This document shows, one piece after another, positions 24,401 through 37,069 of a stretch of 64,000 nt of DNA. The stretch is taken from positions 212,856 to 276,855 of the forward strand of contig NW_020170489.1 in NCBI RefSeq assembly GCF_000524195.1, written 5' to 3'. Every line of letters begins with the position of its first letter. The stretch's first letter is position 1. The translations under genes and the position numbers were made by a program. The notes below the pieces were generated by a model that was not told the origin of the DNA, did not search any database, and was given only the letters and a program-made list of their open reading frames with translations. The DNA comes from Echinococcus granulosus. Lineage: Eukaryota > Platyhelminthes > Cestoda > Cyclophyllidea > Taeniidae.

Positions 24401-27400
24401 AGCCCCTAGTAGATTTCATCGACCGTAATGCGAATATTGGGCGAAATTCTGCTGCCATCCGAAGTGTTTCGAATCGTCAAGTGGGGAGTGCTCATCTTAA
24501 CCTCATCAAAGTTGGACATAAAGGTTTGGCCTCGGCACTGCCAGTGTAGGGAACGTCTGTTTTCCCCTTTTTCACTCGAGTTGAGCAAAGTTTATGAAGA
24601 CGGAGGCTAACCAGCGTTACTCCCTCAGCTTGATTCCTGTTACAGCCTAGGAGATCCTCAGATATCGGTGATAGCTTGACAGAATCTAATCTTAGCGTTA
24701 GATTGCCAGACGATCGTTTTTGATGGTGTTTCTGAATTTCTTTTATCACTTTAATTCTTTCTTAGTTGTAAAGGTGGTGGGATTTGAGATTGTGTATTTT
24801 CCACCAAAAAACGCTCATTTATTTTTCTACTGAAATGAATTTTACCCACCTACCCATTTGGCTTCGCTTTCCAATTAAATCTTACTCCTGGTTCGTCATT
24901 ACCTTGAATTGGTTGGTGTTTGCATGAATGCGTGGAACTGAACATGGACCAACTACGTGTCTACAACGTAGTCGGAAGTAAAAGGAAAATCCTGGACTTA
25001 TTCATGAATCTTATTTTTTTTCTCTTCTCGTTCTTTCTACAATGCCCAGGAAGGCGATCAATCTCGACCCTTTTGACACGTTTTTTGACACATCCAACCT
25101 ATCTTAAGCCTACACGGTGGCCGTTTGCTCCAATTTTTCATTAACGCTAAGATGTATTTGGCCAGAGATGTTATCCGTGTTTGAGTAACAACGTTTTACT
25201 GGCTATTTACTCAACCCACGTCTCCGGCTAAGCCTGACATTTTGACCAGGCTTCGTTTGACGAAGGGATGCCAATCTTCTTATCAGATGGCTCACAGTAG
25301 CGGCGGTAGCCATAACCACCATGACGGGGTCATGGTGATGACCCACGATGAGCAAATCTCGCCCGCATTTTATTCGCCACCCACCCTAACTTCTCATGTT
25401 TTTTTACCATTTTTCAGGCGGGGATTCTCGTTTTAACGGACGAGGAAAAGCGGACGTTATTGGCCGAAGGCTATAGCATCCCAACACGTCTCCCTTTGTC
25501 CAAACAGGAGGAGCGTAATCTCAAGAAAATTCGTCGCAAGATTAAGAATAAGATTAGTGCACAGGAGAGTCGGCGCAAAAAGAAAGAGTATGTGGAGTCC
25601 CTGGAAAAACGGTAAGTCGGCTCTATCGATGCATTTACTCCTACCTGAACAGTGTGTCCTATTTTGTCTGCGCCAGATTGGCTAGTTGAAGGGCCCGTTG
25701 TGTGCTGCCTAGTAATCCCCTCTATCCCCTTTTTGCTTGTGTTGCCCTAGTTTTGTCGGTGCAGTTGTTAGTCAGCAAGGCAGGCGATGGAAGCATAGCA
25801 GGACAAACAAACTTGGCTGTTGCCGTCGTTTTGTCAGTAAGGTGAAGGGGAAAAAATTGTCTCAACCAAGTAACAGTGCCTGGGTTTCCATTCAATCAGC
25901 TATTCCCTCGAAATGTCGCGCATTTCATCTACTTCTGAGGGGGGTGATTTGTTCCTTCCAGTAATTTTGACCATCTCCTTTTTCTCTCTCACAAATCCAC
26001 ACTTTCAACTTCTTCTAGGATAACGACATTCCTAGATATCGGTTGTTCCTCGATCACGTAGTCTTCACATTTCCAGAATTTCATGGTAATTTATCCTCGT
26101 CTTTATGTATTTGATGAGGAAAATCAACACAAAATCACTTAGCTATTAGGACCGACTTGTCTTGTGAATTCTGACGAAACTAATCCATTAATATCCCGTT
26201 TGGATCAACATTGAAAGAACTGCCATCCTAGACTACTCTTACCCTCCCCAATCGTCTATCTAGAGCGTTATGGTTTTCTGTTGAGGTGGTATATTGCAAT
26301 CAGGCATTTGCATTTCATCTCGTGAGTTTGTTGTGTCTTGTTCTTTTGGTGCGGTTGGCTTTAGAAAAGCATCTACCCACTCATCCACCCAACCACCCGG
26401 CCCTTCAACACAAGCACCTACACATGCACTCGCCCACCTAAAATTTCACTGCTACGCAGAAATCCAAGATGGTCCACTAATCGTGCAATTCCTGTGTGCA
26501 GTTTTGGTACACTTTAGAAATTTGCTCATCCAAATCTTGCTTTTTGCACCACCCCTATAACTCTATGGAAGCCTTTCCATTCCACCACAAATTTCGACTT
26601 ATTTTGACGAAAAAAGAGGGATTAGGGTCCATTTGAGAGGGCATTACTAGCACTCTTGTGCTAGTGTCAATATTAATGTGTTTACTCTACTTCTACACAA
26701 TTGAACTGGTTGAATGTGTGTCCAATGCGTTGTGTAAACACGCCTACACTTAGCTGAGAATCCAAGGCCGAGCTGAACCGCTTTATTTGTGGAATGATGG
26801 GGTTGATAATCGAGAAGGCAGACGGGAAGATGTTAGTGAAGGTAAAACGTTAATTGGTGTTTTGACACACACTTAACAGGGTCATATTCACTATAGTTTC
26901 ACTAGGACTAGCATATTCGTCGCATGTGGGAGACCAAGCTCTCTGCCATACTAATGAGTGCGGGGCGCTCCACACGTCCACTAGGTTACGGAAGGGTCCT
27001 AAAACTGGTTTGTAGACTCCGGAGAGTGGCAATTGAAGAGGCTGCTCCTGTTGTGTCTCCCGTGGCTGTCAGGCGGTCGATAGGGTAGTATTATGGACAA
27101 AAGTGATGGCTTTAACCAGAAAAAACACTTATCACATTAAGTGGTGAAGTCTACAAAGTCGGAATTATTTGTGATTAAAGGATTCGTAACCAATCAGAGC
27201 ATAAAAGTCTTCAAACTGTTTGTTCCCTTTTTTTACAAATGGACCACTTTTATAAACAGAGATTCGCACACACGCACCCACTCCCATTCTCTCACATCCT
27301 CTGACGATGAAAATTCAGTCCCTGGGATACCACTTGTGAATGGGAGTGTGATTAATGCCACACAGCTGTGTGGGTGCTGTCTTGATAACTTAGTAACGGC

Positions 27401-30400
27401 ATTCCCCAAGCTAGTGGATAAGTGGGAGGTGGAGGCATTATCAACTACAAGTGCTTGCGCTCCATTCAAAAGCAGAAATAAATGCAGTATCGTGCGATGG
27501 AGTCATGCTGCTGGGGCCGGAATTAGAGGTTTTCTTTCAGCAGGCAGTCTCAATTCTCTAGCCGACGCAATACGGGCCATCCAAAGGCGGGATCAAAGTG
27601 CGAACGCGGATGCATTTCATCTGCCGTTTCCGAATGGATTGAAGGATGCATTTATTGGATGGTGCACGCTCTGTACTTTGCTCGAGTGGTGGATTTTAAA
27701 CAAATGGGGTTTTAATGTTCCAAATGAATCGATCCGTTGTGTCAATAGCAAAGCAAAAAGTTACCCTCGATACTGTTGACCTAACTTGACTAAAACGACC
27801 TGGCAGGTGGAATTGTATAGCCTCATCGCACTGCGGTCACTTGAAGGTATCAAGAACAGATGAAGGTAGCATTCTATTAGAGGTTCTTAAACTAAACCAA
27901 GGCTAGTTTGTTTAAAAACGGTTGAAGGGAACAAATTTGTGAGAGTTGAAAAGTTCCCTACTGCATCTATCCCTGAAAAGAAGCTTCAGCATGGCGAATA
28001 CATCTTAGGGTAGCCTGTTTCCCCTCGTCATCAGTCGGTGTGTACCAAGTGTTCAGGTTCGTTGATACAGAAATAATCGTCTCTGGTGTAATTTCGCTAC
28101 GCAACGGTTTTGTTTTGCGTCGGTTAGTTATGAAGGCAGGATTAGGTTTTCCATGCAGCGAATTGAATATTTACGGGCATATTTGCTGCAATGCTGGGGT
28201 GAGAGTGGCAACACCACGGTCGAGGTTACCGCCTTTGAGCCGTCTGGATTATTTTAAATGTTCGCCTGAACATGGTTGAAGTCTTGTTTAGACATCTCTA
28301 TTCTCGGATGTGGCAGCTTAATTTACAGGGCGTCTCGTTTATCACTGCATCCTGTTCTGTGTGTACGCGCTGCCGCTGTCATCGGCATTTGTCGATTAAA
28401 GTTGTCTGGACTGGCTTTTCCACAATATGTGGGCCGGATATGACTGGTGCATATGACAGGGCAGACTTGGCATCCACAACGCTGGTATTTAGCCATCATA
28501 CTGAAGGCGGGAAGAGTTTTTCTGCCATTTCTCCCGTCTTTTTCCTTACTACTTCTTTATGTGGGATACGAGAGATAGTCTTGTTTCTGCTACCCAACGC
28601 TAAGAACCGAGATGGAAAAGTAAAACGCCCCCAACCTCATCAAACATGTTTTCTGAGGTCAGTAAATGTCATGCGGTTGATTCTGGATTAATTATGCAAT
28701 AGAAACATGTGACTTCACCACCTTAATATCACGATAACTTCTATTTTTTGCTGTGAAGGCAAGGAAAGGGAGTCTCCAAGATTATGGACTTATCAAGGTA
28801 GCTTCTTTTCCTTGTCAAACTGAATCAATTCGTAGGTCATCCATTTCTGATCTCATCACCGGTCGTTTGCATGATGTGCAACTCCTTCAAGTTGCTGCCA
28901 CTCCTGATGCATTGAATGTGTGGCTTTGCAATAGCGAAATGTATGCGCTCTCAGTTCTTTATCAAAAGACGGTTCAAATATCGCTGCCTTCTCAGAGGCA
29001 GGGGAAAGAGATATCATGTGGTGCTTAGCGAGCTACTTACGACGGAGTGCTGTTTTTAATGCCGGATTTACTTCTGGGCGCAGAATGAGAAATATGCATC
29101 GAAAAGTTCCTTTATTTTAGATCTGACGGGCCAGACGCATAGGTGGTTTTATTTGGAGGCTAAAATGTCATTAGTCTGTGAGCCAAAAATGAAAGCTAAA
29201 CAATGATTTTTTTGTCGCACCGAAAGGACCTCCGAATCTCGTAAATTGGAATAGGTCACGTAGGTATGCCACCCCGGGTTTCTCACCTGAGCCCGCATGT
29301 CACACATGACACGCAGTAAATCAAAGGGAATTGAATTGGATCGGCCGAAAAAGACAAGGTAGAGAGTGAAAACCCCTAGGTTGTGGGGTTTATTCGGTAG
29401 CGAGTGTACTCCTTCTATATCGATGGCTTTTTGTGTGACCGTCTGGCCAAAAATGGAAGCCATTTATCCTTCTATGTTTTTCGCTGGTGTGACTCATCAC
29501 AACTCACTGATCGTCGGATTCGACCCGTACTTGTCAAACAATTGGCGTGATCTCTCCGGCTCATCTCTACGGGTACACAAGCCTTTGGGCTTATGTCATC
29601 GCACTGGCATCAATGTGACATTCCAGTTACCTCAAATTTTGCTGTAAGATATGCGAGTCTGGTGGTATAAGGTAACCACATGTGTTCGTGCGAGTCACGA
29701 GTACGCGAATTTCACCTATGTAAACAATTTTTTCTCTAGAGACAAAAACATGCCCTCAGTCACCTTGTTTCTGACGCGCTATCCCCCTCTCATCCCGAAT
29801 TGGAGATATTCTCACGAGTGAGCCGCACCGCGTAAGGTTCTCCGGTTGAATAGTTCTGCCTGCTTCTGAAGGCTAATATCTCATTCAGCAACAAGGTCTT
29901 AGTGAAAAATTTCGCCCACAATCCACTACACACGGTGTGAGGTGGATAGAGTGGACGGTTTGAGGATAAGCCAACGATTTTTCTTGCTTCACCCAGTAGT
30001 GGTACGCGTGAGTAAACAGGCTATTCTCTTTAAAAGGCAGGACTGGTAAAGAGCAGGTGAATAATTTGTGTTTGAGACACCCACCTACTTAGGTTTTGTG
30101 ACATTTTTAGTTGATTCATGTGCAAGTGATATGTTTCATCACCCATGTGAAACATCGATGACACTCGCACAATTCTTCATGATCAGGAGCAAAGGATCTT
30201 CCTGAAGCTGGTTTATTCACCTTCTCCAAAGGCTTGACAAGCTTTTACAAGCTTCTACGTCTTTGAAAACGAATTTAAATCCGTAGAGCAGACGGGCTCG
30301 ACCCACACGCATTAAGTTCAGCGCATCTTCGACGGGCGTTAAAAAGAGTGGCGAGCACAACAAGGAGTACCATACCGATAGACTAAAGCTCCACGGAAAA

Positions 30401-33400
30401 TTACACAAGTTTTTTGGTCACCTGAAAGAATCGCGGGATTGGTAACCTAGGCGACATAAACTGAGGTGCAGCCACCATCATTTACTGTTCAGGGCGCCTT
30501 CAATGTTTACTTCTCCGCACCGGTCACTAATGCGGATAACGGAGATAGCATCATCGTATACAAAAATCACCACGGCCGTATGAGCACTGTACTTCCGGTG
30601 CTGTGGTTACCTAGTTTCTTGCTTGCACCTGGTGCAACCTGGTAGCTGGATGTACAATTTCAGCAATGTTCACCACCCCGTTTTCACACTATGTGCTTTA
30701 AACAGTCGCACCTTTACACCTGTTGGTTCTTGTAAACCCTGCATCCATGCTCAGTCGTCTCTCCCCCAAGGTTTTTCAGCCGTCTACGTTTTGTACAGTC
30801 AGCTTTCAAGCTAGAAGCATACCTTACCTTCTGGAGATGTTTTGAGAGGAGTAGAAGAGGCGCAAAGTCGATTTAGTGCTTTGGAGTTTGTGGAAGAAAG
30901 GAATGAAAGCCAAGAAGTGAAAACCACACTTGCACACTAACTTCAGTTACCAGAGAACAGTTTTGGCACGATCATTTGGGACAGTACGGTTGAACTCTTC
31001 TAGAACCTTCTGTCTCACTCTGTCATTGGTGTGTGGGATAAATTCCCACGTTTCCACCGTTCGGATTACGATGCAAAGTGAGGCACTCAGGTTATTTCTC
31101 ATGTGTTGATGCGATTTATAAGACTCTCTCCTTCGTCGTTAAAATGATCCCCCAATTCGGTAAAGTACTCAGCTCTTTTGTACTGGACAAAAGCGGGAAG
31201 CTATCTGCACAATTGTTTGATTAGGCGTTGGCCATGCGTGTAGGGTCGGGTGCTCCACACGCTGAATTAAATGGTCTCAGGAATGGTTGCTGTAGTGGTA
31301 AGCTGGAAGTAGAACCACCATGATCGGGATTACCACTGACCCTTTCATCGTCCTTGAAACGCTGACCTTCTACAAATGAGCGGCTGAATGTCCTATCACG
31401 TTCGCCTTATGTGTGCTATCGCCACGGTAGCACCCCTTTTTATCGTAGTAACATCAAAAGTTCCCGTTTGACTTGGACGCCCGTCATGGCGTCGAGTGAA
31501 ATGAGTGGAGGTCGAACCGCTAGAGAATGTAATGTTGCCTTGGCGTTACAGAGTGGAGGCCTACGCTCAAGAGAATGCAGATTTAAAGCGCCGGTTGGAT
31601 GGTTTGGAGGGAACAAATCGGTCCCTTTTGAGTCAGCTGCGTCACCTTCAACAAGCGGTGAATAAGTCTTCCTTCGCGTCTGCCAATTCTACGTCCTCCT
31701 CTTCTTCCTCGCCACCACCATCGTCAGTATCACAAAATTCCGGTCCCGCCTCCTCCATGGGTTCCAAAAAGTCAACTTCTCCTTCCACTGCCCTATCCTC
31801 CTCTTCCTCCTCCGCCTACCTGATGGTTTTCTTAGCCTGCTTTGCGGCTCTTTTTGCCGGTCAACCTGATGCCTCCACATCAACATCCCCTGGCTCCAGG
31901 TCATACGTCCCCGCATTATCCTCATCTTCCAAAGCGCTAGCCACTTCTGGCCACATTGTGGGCGACTTGTCAACATTTGGCTCGTTGCATCAGGTAGGTC
32001 CCGTGAATTTCTGAGGACTTACTCATTCACAGTAAATACCTTCTTAATTCAGCAGTCTTCGTTGAAACTTAAATAGAAATAGTCATGTTTTACGAAGACG
32101 CAAAAGTCGTCGGACGTATCCCACTCTGTTACCACTAGTGCAGCGTCTGATTCTTACCCACAGACGTCGCAAAATACACGAGTCTAATTAAGTCGAGAAA
32201 AGGCCTAGCATTCACTAATTGAAGTCTATCATAGATTGGATACACGTGGACGGCAAGGACGCAGAAAATGGGTCCACGATTAGATGGAGACTACGCTCGA
32301 GGACCCAATGTGAGTTACATGCGAGAAGTAACGAAGGGAACCGCTTCCATCTACCGCATGCATGAGTGGGCCCGCACTGCAGCCTACTTCAAGGAGGAGC
32401 AAAATTCACAAGATCAAGAGGCGGTCCGTATCAAAAGTCCAGGTGAGTTTGGGCCTCCGTCTCTCATTGGCCATTCAGATGGACAAAGGCAAAAGTTCGA
32501 TAGAAGTTGGCGTTAATATGGACTAAATTCTGGGAAGTAATTTTGCAAAAAACAAACATTAATTCCCTGCTAATGTATATTTTTTAAATACTTTCTTAAA
32601 ACTACATGCTGAATGCGAAAACTGCACGTTTTCTTGGTACACCAGCACTAATTTACCGACAAATTGCCTTTTCAGCATTTCGAAAATCAGCAATTTTTAT
32701 AAATCCTATGGAAGACCTCTCCAAACCTCAGTCTGTAGAATGTTCTCTTTCTTTCGACTCTTGCTTTTCACGAATGTGGGCCTTTGGTGACTTGGAAGCC
32801 GGTTAATCACATAGGCTCTTTCAAGGTTATTGTCTGATGAAAAAGAGATCACTGAGTTCACCTCTTGTTTATACCACGGCTTGCAAGTCAATACGGAGAC
32901 TTGATTGACAACTTTACGTTGAGTGTTATTAGCCCATTCAAGGTCTCTTTCTCTGCGTCCTTCAAGGTCTACCCGACGGTGAACAAAATCCAATGTTGAC
33001 ATTAATTGTAGGAGTGTGAGAGCTCCTGATAACCTGAAAGGCGTGCAAACTCTTGTGTGAGCGCGTCAATACCACAAAGTTTCTCCTTATCGAGTGAGTC
33101 TTCATGTGCTTTAGCGATTTGTGGTGCACTTCATTGGAAAAAGCGCCTCCCGGCTCCGTGGATTCGCGCCTCGGTGGGTCCGATAGAACTTCGCCAGCAT
33201 TGTTGCAGAGCCTTTGTCAAAGCACTTCCAAATGCCATCTTTTAACAGTTCATTAAGTGAACCAATTGCTTCATGAGTTTGCCCCATAAGTGATGACAAT
33301 GAGACACTAAGTGTTGGAGATAATCCACTCTTCCAAAGTCTCTGCTGGAAGCAAGTCCCCATAAATTGCTCAGTCGCACGAACTAAGCAAAAGTCAGCAA

Positions 33401-34128
33401 ATTCCCTTACTGTCTAAAATAGAACAGTTAATGATTACTTTTAATTATTGTTAAATCGGCGAGCTTCTATCTCACCTAGCAGTTCCCCTCAAAGAGCTAA
33501 GAATAGCAACGACCAATCCGGAGAAAAACGCTTGAGTGGGTGGATCTGAAATTGATTTAGCTACCTGTAGACCAAATACTTGCCAGGCGATCATGTTGCT
33601 GTCCCTTTTGGTGGTAAAAAAGTGGTGCCGACAGTGAATAGGCTATGCTAGTATCCTGAGGTTTTTGCTCATTTCGCAACAGTTTACTATCAACTAATCC
33701 ACTTACTTGTCATACACTCATTGTGGTACAACCTGAAATAATCCATCTTTTGACACAAGTACCCAAGTACACTGGTAATCCGATAATTGATTACCACAGT
33801 TTTGACAACTCACGTACCCAGTGCAATCGATCACCAGTTCCTTTGTTCTTTCTCCAATCTCGCAGTGAGCCGGTCTCGCATTTTGGGCTCTGCAAAGGAC
33901 TTCGACGAATGCGAGCCAATGACATGGTGGGAGTACTTCTTCGGCCAATCAGGCGCTGAGTGTCGTGACGACAGGGAGGCCACCAAAGTGATTGAAAATG
34001 ACCCCCTTGTTAGAACCAACCGACTTGTCAATGCGGTCAACAGCACAGTACAAAATCAATTTGTCCTGGCAGTAGTCCAACCGAAATACGTTCCTGGACT
34101 GGCCAACGGTATTCTGCTGTCGGCATGA
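21424..34128 (+). CDS. CREB3L: CREB3L-type membrane-bound bZIP transcription factor, eight exons
   Basis: CREB3-like factors sit in the ER membrane; regulated cleavage frees the N-terminal bZIP part to drive secretory or ER-stress genes. Exons are 21424-21477, 21511-21649, 21680-22165, 22242-22660, 25418-25611, 31552-31993, 32265-32442 and 33866-34128. Together they make 2175 nt in one frame (724 residues). The N-terminus is acidic ([18 protein letters not shown]), with TKSEPVD as a possible SUMO site. Family block [14 protein letters not shown] precedes the basic region, about 402-422 ([15 protein letters not shown]), and the zipper runs to about 465. A Ser-rich linker leads to a membrane segment near 519-534 ([16 protein letters not shown]). 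The lumenal part is poorly conserved and ends with [11 protein letters not shown]. Two introns are only 33 and 30 nt. The exon 7 start could also be 32235, which stays in frame. The last exon is joined by phase only. Confidence 0.85.
21478..21510 (+). other. 33-nt intron in the CREB3L-like gene
   Basis: GTAAGT follows CTC and the interval closes with TCCAG. Its length is a multiple of three with no stop, so retention would add 11 residues. Removal joins DDEAL to GSLGMEN. I read it as an intron because the donor is perfect and pyrimidines precede the AG. Confidence 0.55.
21650..21679 (+). other. 30-nt intron in the CREB3L-like gene
   Basis: GTACTT to CTAG, preceded by a pyrimidine-rich stretch. 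Removal joins VDVDIF to GFGNDL through a split Gly codon. Retention would insert ten hydrophobic residues into an otherwise acidic region, which argues that it is spliced. Confidence 0.55.
22661..25417 (+). other. CREB3L-like intron 4 (2.8 kb) with a GC-rich, Z-DNA-prone island
   Basis: Donor GTTAGT and acceptor TTTTTCAG, phase 0 on both sides. About 23700-24020 is markedly richer in GC and CpG than its surroundings and includes two alternating purine-pyrimidine tracts. I see no exon. An additional small exon or an alternative promoter in the island cannot be excluded. Confidence 0.6.
23955..23990 (+). repeat. 36-nt perfectly alternating purine-pyrimidine tract
   Basis: The tract alternates purine and pyrimidine at every step, with many CG and TG dinucleotides (for example ACGCGCGTGCG). 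A related shorter tract lies at about 23851-23871. Such sequence favours left-handed Z-DNA under torsional stress. Confidence 0.8.
25612..31551 (+). other. CREB3L-like intron 5 (5.9 kb)
   Basis: It separates the basic region from the leucine zipper. The split codon CG|A gives Arg, phase 2, with donor GTAAGT and acceptor GTTACAG. A 213-codon open frame at 27141-27779 has no ATG and no recognised motif. Other frames (28272-28691, 29366-29647) are also unrecognised. No clear nested gene or mobile element was found. Confidence 0.6.
32930..33594 (-). pseudogene. Antisense coding-like fragments in the CREB3L-like last intron
   Basis: Several minus-strand pieces look protein-coding but sit in different frames. 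Piece a, from an ATG at 33594 to 33476, starts [13 protein letters not shown] and has a GTGAGA donor. Piece b, 33413-33111, follows TTTTAG and contains [17 protein letters not shown] and [16 protein letters not shown]. Piece c, about 33118-33034, contains [19 protein letters not shown]. Piece d, about 33026-32930, contains [18 protein letters not shown]. Pieces c and d join in phase if eight bases (GTTATCAG) are skipped, too few for an intron, which suggests a frameshift. I do not recognise the protein. It may be a decayed gene, or a real small-intron gene that I have not resolved. Confidence 0.3.
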
Positions 34129-35640
34129 TCTTCCTCCAAATTCGTATCCTTCTATCTTTTAAGCGGAAAATCCCCGTCCTGCCCAAGGTTACGTGGTCTT
34201 TCAGGTAACAGTCAGCTACTTGAGGGAGTTCCTATCTGTCACTGTATCGTTCTGTCCTGATCTCCCTGTGCTTGCGTGTAAAGTATCCAAAAGCCTAGTC
34301 CGCTACCTTGGACATGAACCGTCATTTTTGCTGGTAATTTCAATCCTCCCTCCTTGTTTTGCATTTAACTTTTCCCAAAAAGTCAGTTGATATGTTTTTA
34401 ACTCGAATCGTGGTGTGGGTATCGTCTTTCCACTGTCTCTATCCTCTCGCTGCTCCCTCTGCCCTTCCCTTCTTGCTTACAGTGCTTATATTTAATTCGT
34501 TTTGTAAAGTGGGAACGCTCCGCCCTTATGTTTATTCGTATCTTCATCATCATCGACGTTATAATCTGTAATGTATTATTGGTAAAGGCATTATTTTCAT
34601 TACCCATTGTCAATTTCGCACGTAATCGGGAAATAAGAACGCAAGAATGTCTACTGAAATTTTCCTGTGGTCGTCAACGGGTTCGCAAAAATTCACGGGT
34701 GAGACAGTCTTACTGCCGCACGTCAAAAGCTAGCCAACACCTTTTAATAAGTTTCACTTAATTACCAAGTCGTGATGAGGATAAGATATTTCAGCACAAT
34801 AGCACCGGCTAGAGGGCAAAAAATGCGACTCAAGGAATCAGAAAGCAGAATAAGCTCAAGTTTTCTCACCACAAGGCAAGTGATTCCAGGAGAGATGGAG
34901 GGAAACCCAGCCCTTTAAGATGGTTTAAAAAGAAATGCGATCCTGCCTACATCAGTGGGGTCATTCGGACAATAAAGCAGACCTAGCTAGGCAAAGAGAG
35001 AACTGGTTTTGCGTATACAAAAATAAATTCAGTTGGGTGAAAATGTTTATCAACGCAATCGTCTTCAACTCAAGATTTAAGACACCAAATAACCAATCAT
35101 GCGTCGACTGAAAAAAAACTTGCACTCAGAGTATACTTTGGACTCTGTGTGAGTTCTTCAAAAGCGCCAAATAGTTTAAATAAACTTAGAAGCTACTTCG
35201 TGATGTTCGTGACTTTTTCAGGAGTACGCAGGGCTAGTTATTGGAAAGCAAGACTAGTCGTACGGATAATCAAGCAGCCATCTTCAAAAGATACGAGTTT
35301 AAGGCGATTAAATATGAAGAAACGTAGAGGGCATAATACAAGCTGAAACTCTGACACAAGAAAATGACTGGGAAGTGTGGTCGTTGGTATTTACTTGGGG
35401 TTCGGGAGTTTGTCAAAAGACTCATCCAAAAATCTTCCTTGGCGCACGGCATTTATGGAGAAGAGATCTATAACCAATCAACTAAGGATACAAACAGGAA
35501 ATATTATACCCTAGTAAATAGTTTAGAGCTTTATAACTTTGACTTAGAGATGTGAGTCAACAAATACACTAACCACGAAATACGGATTTAGTATTTAACG
35601 AACCCACACACAGTAGAGTTTCAAATATTAATGAGAACAT
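34129..35640. other. Spacer between the CREB3L-like and COA3-like genes
   Basis: AT-rich sequence that probably holds the CREB3L-like 3' UTR and the 3' end of the convergent COA3-like gene. Short open frames only. No gene seen. Confidence 0.55.
34971..34976 (+). terminator. Candidate AATAAA for the CREB3L-like gene
   Basis: This is the first clear AATAAA I see after the stop at 34128. It implies an 840-nt 3' UTR, which is long for the window, so a variant signal closer in is possible. Confidence 0.3.
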
Positions 35641-35884
35641 CTACACGAAAATAGATTCCGTCTTCTGAATTCTACTGATGAGAAACTTATAAGAAGTGGA
35701 AATGTAAAACCGTACACGTCCGATAAAGGATACAGGAGCCAACAGCGAAGGCAGTCGCAGCAAGAGCCACGAACGTACTTTTGTTTTTCCTGGACTTGTA
35801 AGCAGCCGCTCTACGGAAGTTAGCAGCTTCCGTGTGCTTCACAAAGTGTTGTAGCATTTCATTTCTCAAGGTATTTTGGGGCAT
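35641..35884 (-). CDS. COA3: COA3-like cytochrome c oxidase assembly protein, two exons
   Basis: COA3 (CCDC56) is a small inner-membrane mitochondrial protein that couples COX1 translation to cytochrome c oxidase assembly. The model has exon 35884-35718, a 43-nt GT-AG intron at 35717-35675 and exon 35674-35641, giving 66 residues. The ATG start gives MPQNTLRNEMLQHF, then a basic stretch AAAYKSRKNKST, one membrane helix (VALAATAFAVGSCIL) and a short tail RTRIQKTESIFV. The Asn-to-Tyr distance across the helix (20) equals that in human COA3, and the basic-before-helix layout agrees. The protein lacks the longer N- and C-terminal parts of the human one. Sequence identity is low, so another small single-span mitochondrial protein remains possible. 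It is head-to-head with the PANK4-like gene. Confidence 0.5.
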
Positions 35885-37021
35885 TTTGCGTACCCAAATG
35901 AGACCGCCCTGAAGCAGACTTACCAAGGTGGGCTAGAATGTACGCGTGAAACAGAAGAGGGATAAGGGGTTAAGTAAACCAAGGGAGGAAGACCAAATTA
36001 CCTTTAAAAATAAACGAAACCAAGAACAGAATAATTATTTGAGAAAGTGGAAATTAGATCACGATAGTATGATCAGGGTGAAAATAATGTAATACTGAAA
36101 ATACAGGAACAAAAGGGATTAAATAGGGAACTCGGAAATAAACAAGGAATGCTCTCCTTCATCCTTGCGCCTGTTAAAAAAGACTTTGATGGAGTGTATA
36201 TTTATAGATCCGGTTGGGACTTAATTAATGAAAGTATTAACCTGTTTTGTACATTAGCATACAAGCTAATTCGTTGTGATGTCCCTTAGACTAAGTTTCA
36301 TTTAGTGATAATCCGTTTACCATTTCCCTTTAAATTATGATATGGGAATGAGTTGTTGTGTCAAAGCAATTAAATTACCTAAATAGCTACAATGGAAACA
36401 CAATTTTCCAAACCTGTAAGTACCTGTTACATTAATTCGTGGATAGGATTTTCATTTAACAACAAAGGCTGGGATTATACTTTAAAGAAAGTTGACAGCA
36501 CCAATGGCTTAGGGGACCAGCGAGATATCGTCATTTTCAAATGTTTGAGTTGGTGCAGTCCCTTCTCTGGACCTGTATTATGACCTGAACTTTTCGGTCA
36601 CAATTTATTGCTATTACCATTAATGCCTTATTAAGGCTCAATTTCGTTTGTTTAGGGGTCAATGGAGAAATGTCTAGTCCCAACTTTTAGAAGGACTAAA
36701 TGATCACAGTTGAAGGTCGCGTTGGGTATCGCATGATATTATTTTGACTGGTTTGTGTTGTTTATATCGCCTTATGTTGGGATAAACTCTTCAACTTTAT
36801 TGTTATATTCTTGTCCTCGGCCCATTTTTTCTTTGTTTCTTGGATCCTCCAATCATATACTTTATAATGTACTATCGTTGTGTGCAAAGTTCACTTATTA
36901 TCACTAAAGTACTTTTTTCAGGTACGTCCTTATTTGCTTCTGAATGTATGGATAGGTTTCATCTTCTTCGTGTCTTTGTAACTTGTTGGTTTGACGCGTA
37001 CAAGTTGTCAGACTCTAAATT
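35885..37021. promoter_or_regulatory. Shared upstream region of the COA3-like and PANK4-like genes
   Basis: About 1.1 kb separates the two divergent start codons. It is AT-rich, contains a CCAAT element near 36850 and no supported exon. It is likely to hold the promoters of both genes, possibly as one bidirectional promoter. Confidence 0.4.
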
Positions 37022-37069
37022 CCTTTCGTAACTTTAGGCGCGCTTGCTCTCTAGCATTCCCAAATCCTG
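37022..37069 (+). promoter_or_regulatory. Splice-acceptor-like 5' leader just before the PANK4-like start codon
   Basis: A pyrimidine-rich stretch ending in ACTTTAG at 37037 lies 32 nt upstream of the ATG at 37070. No in-frame upstream coding sequence joins it. It could be the 3' end of a 5'-UTR intron, or an outron acceptor for spliced-leader trans-splicing, which tapeworms use on many genes. The two cannot be separated without transcript data. Confidence 0.35.
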
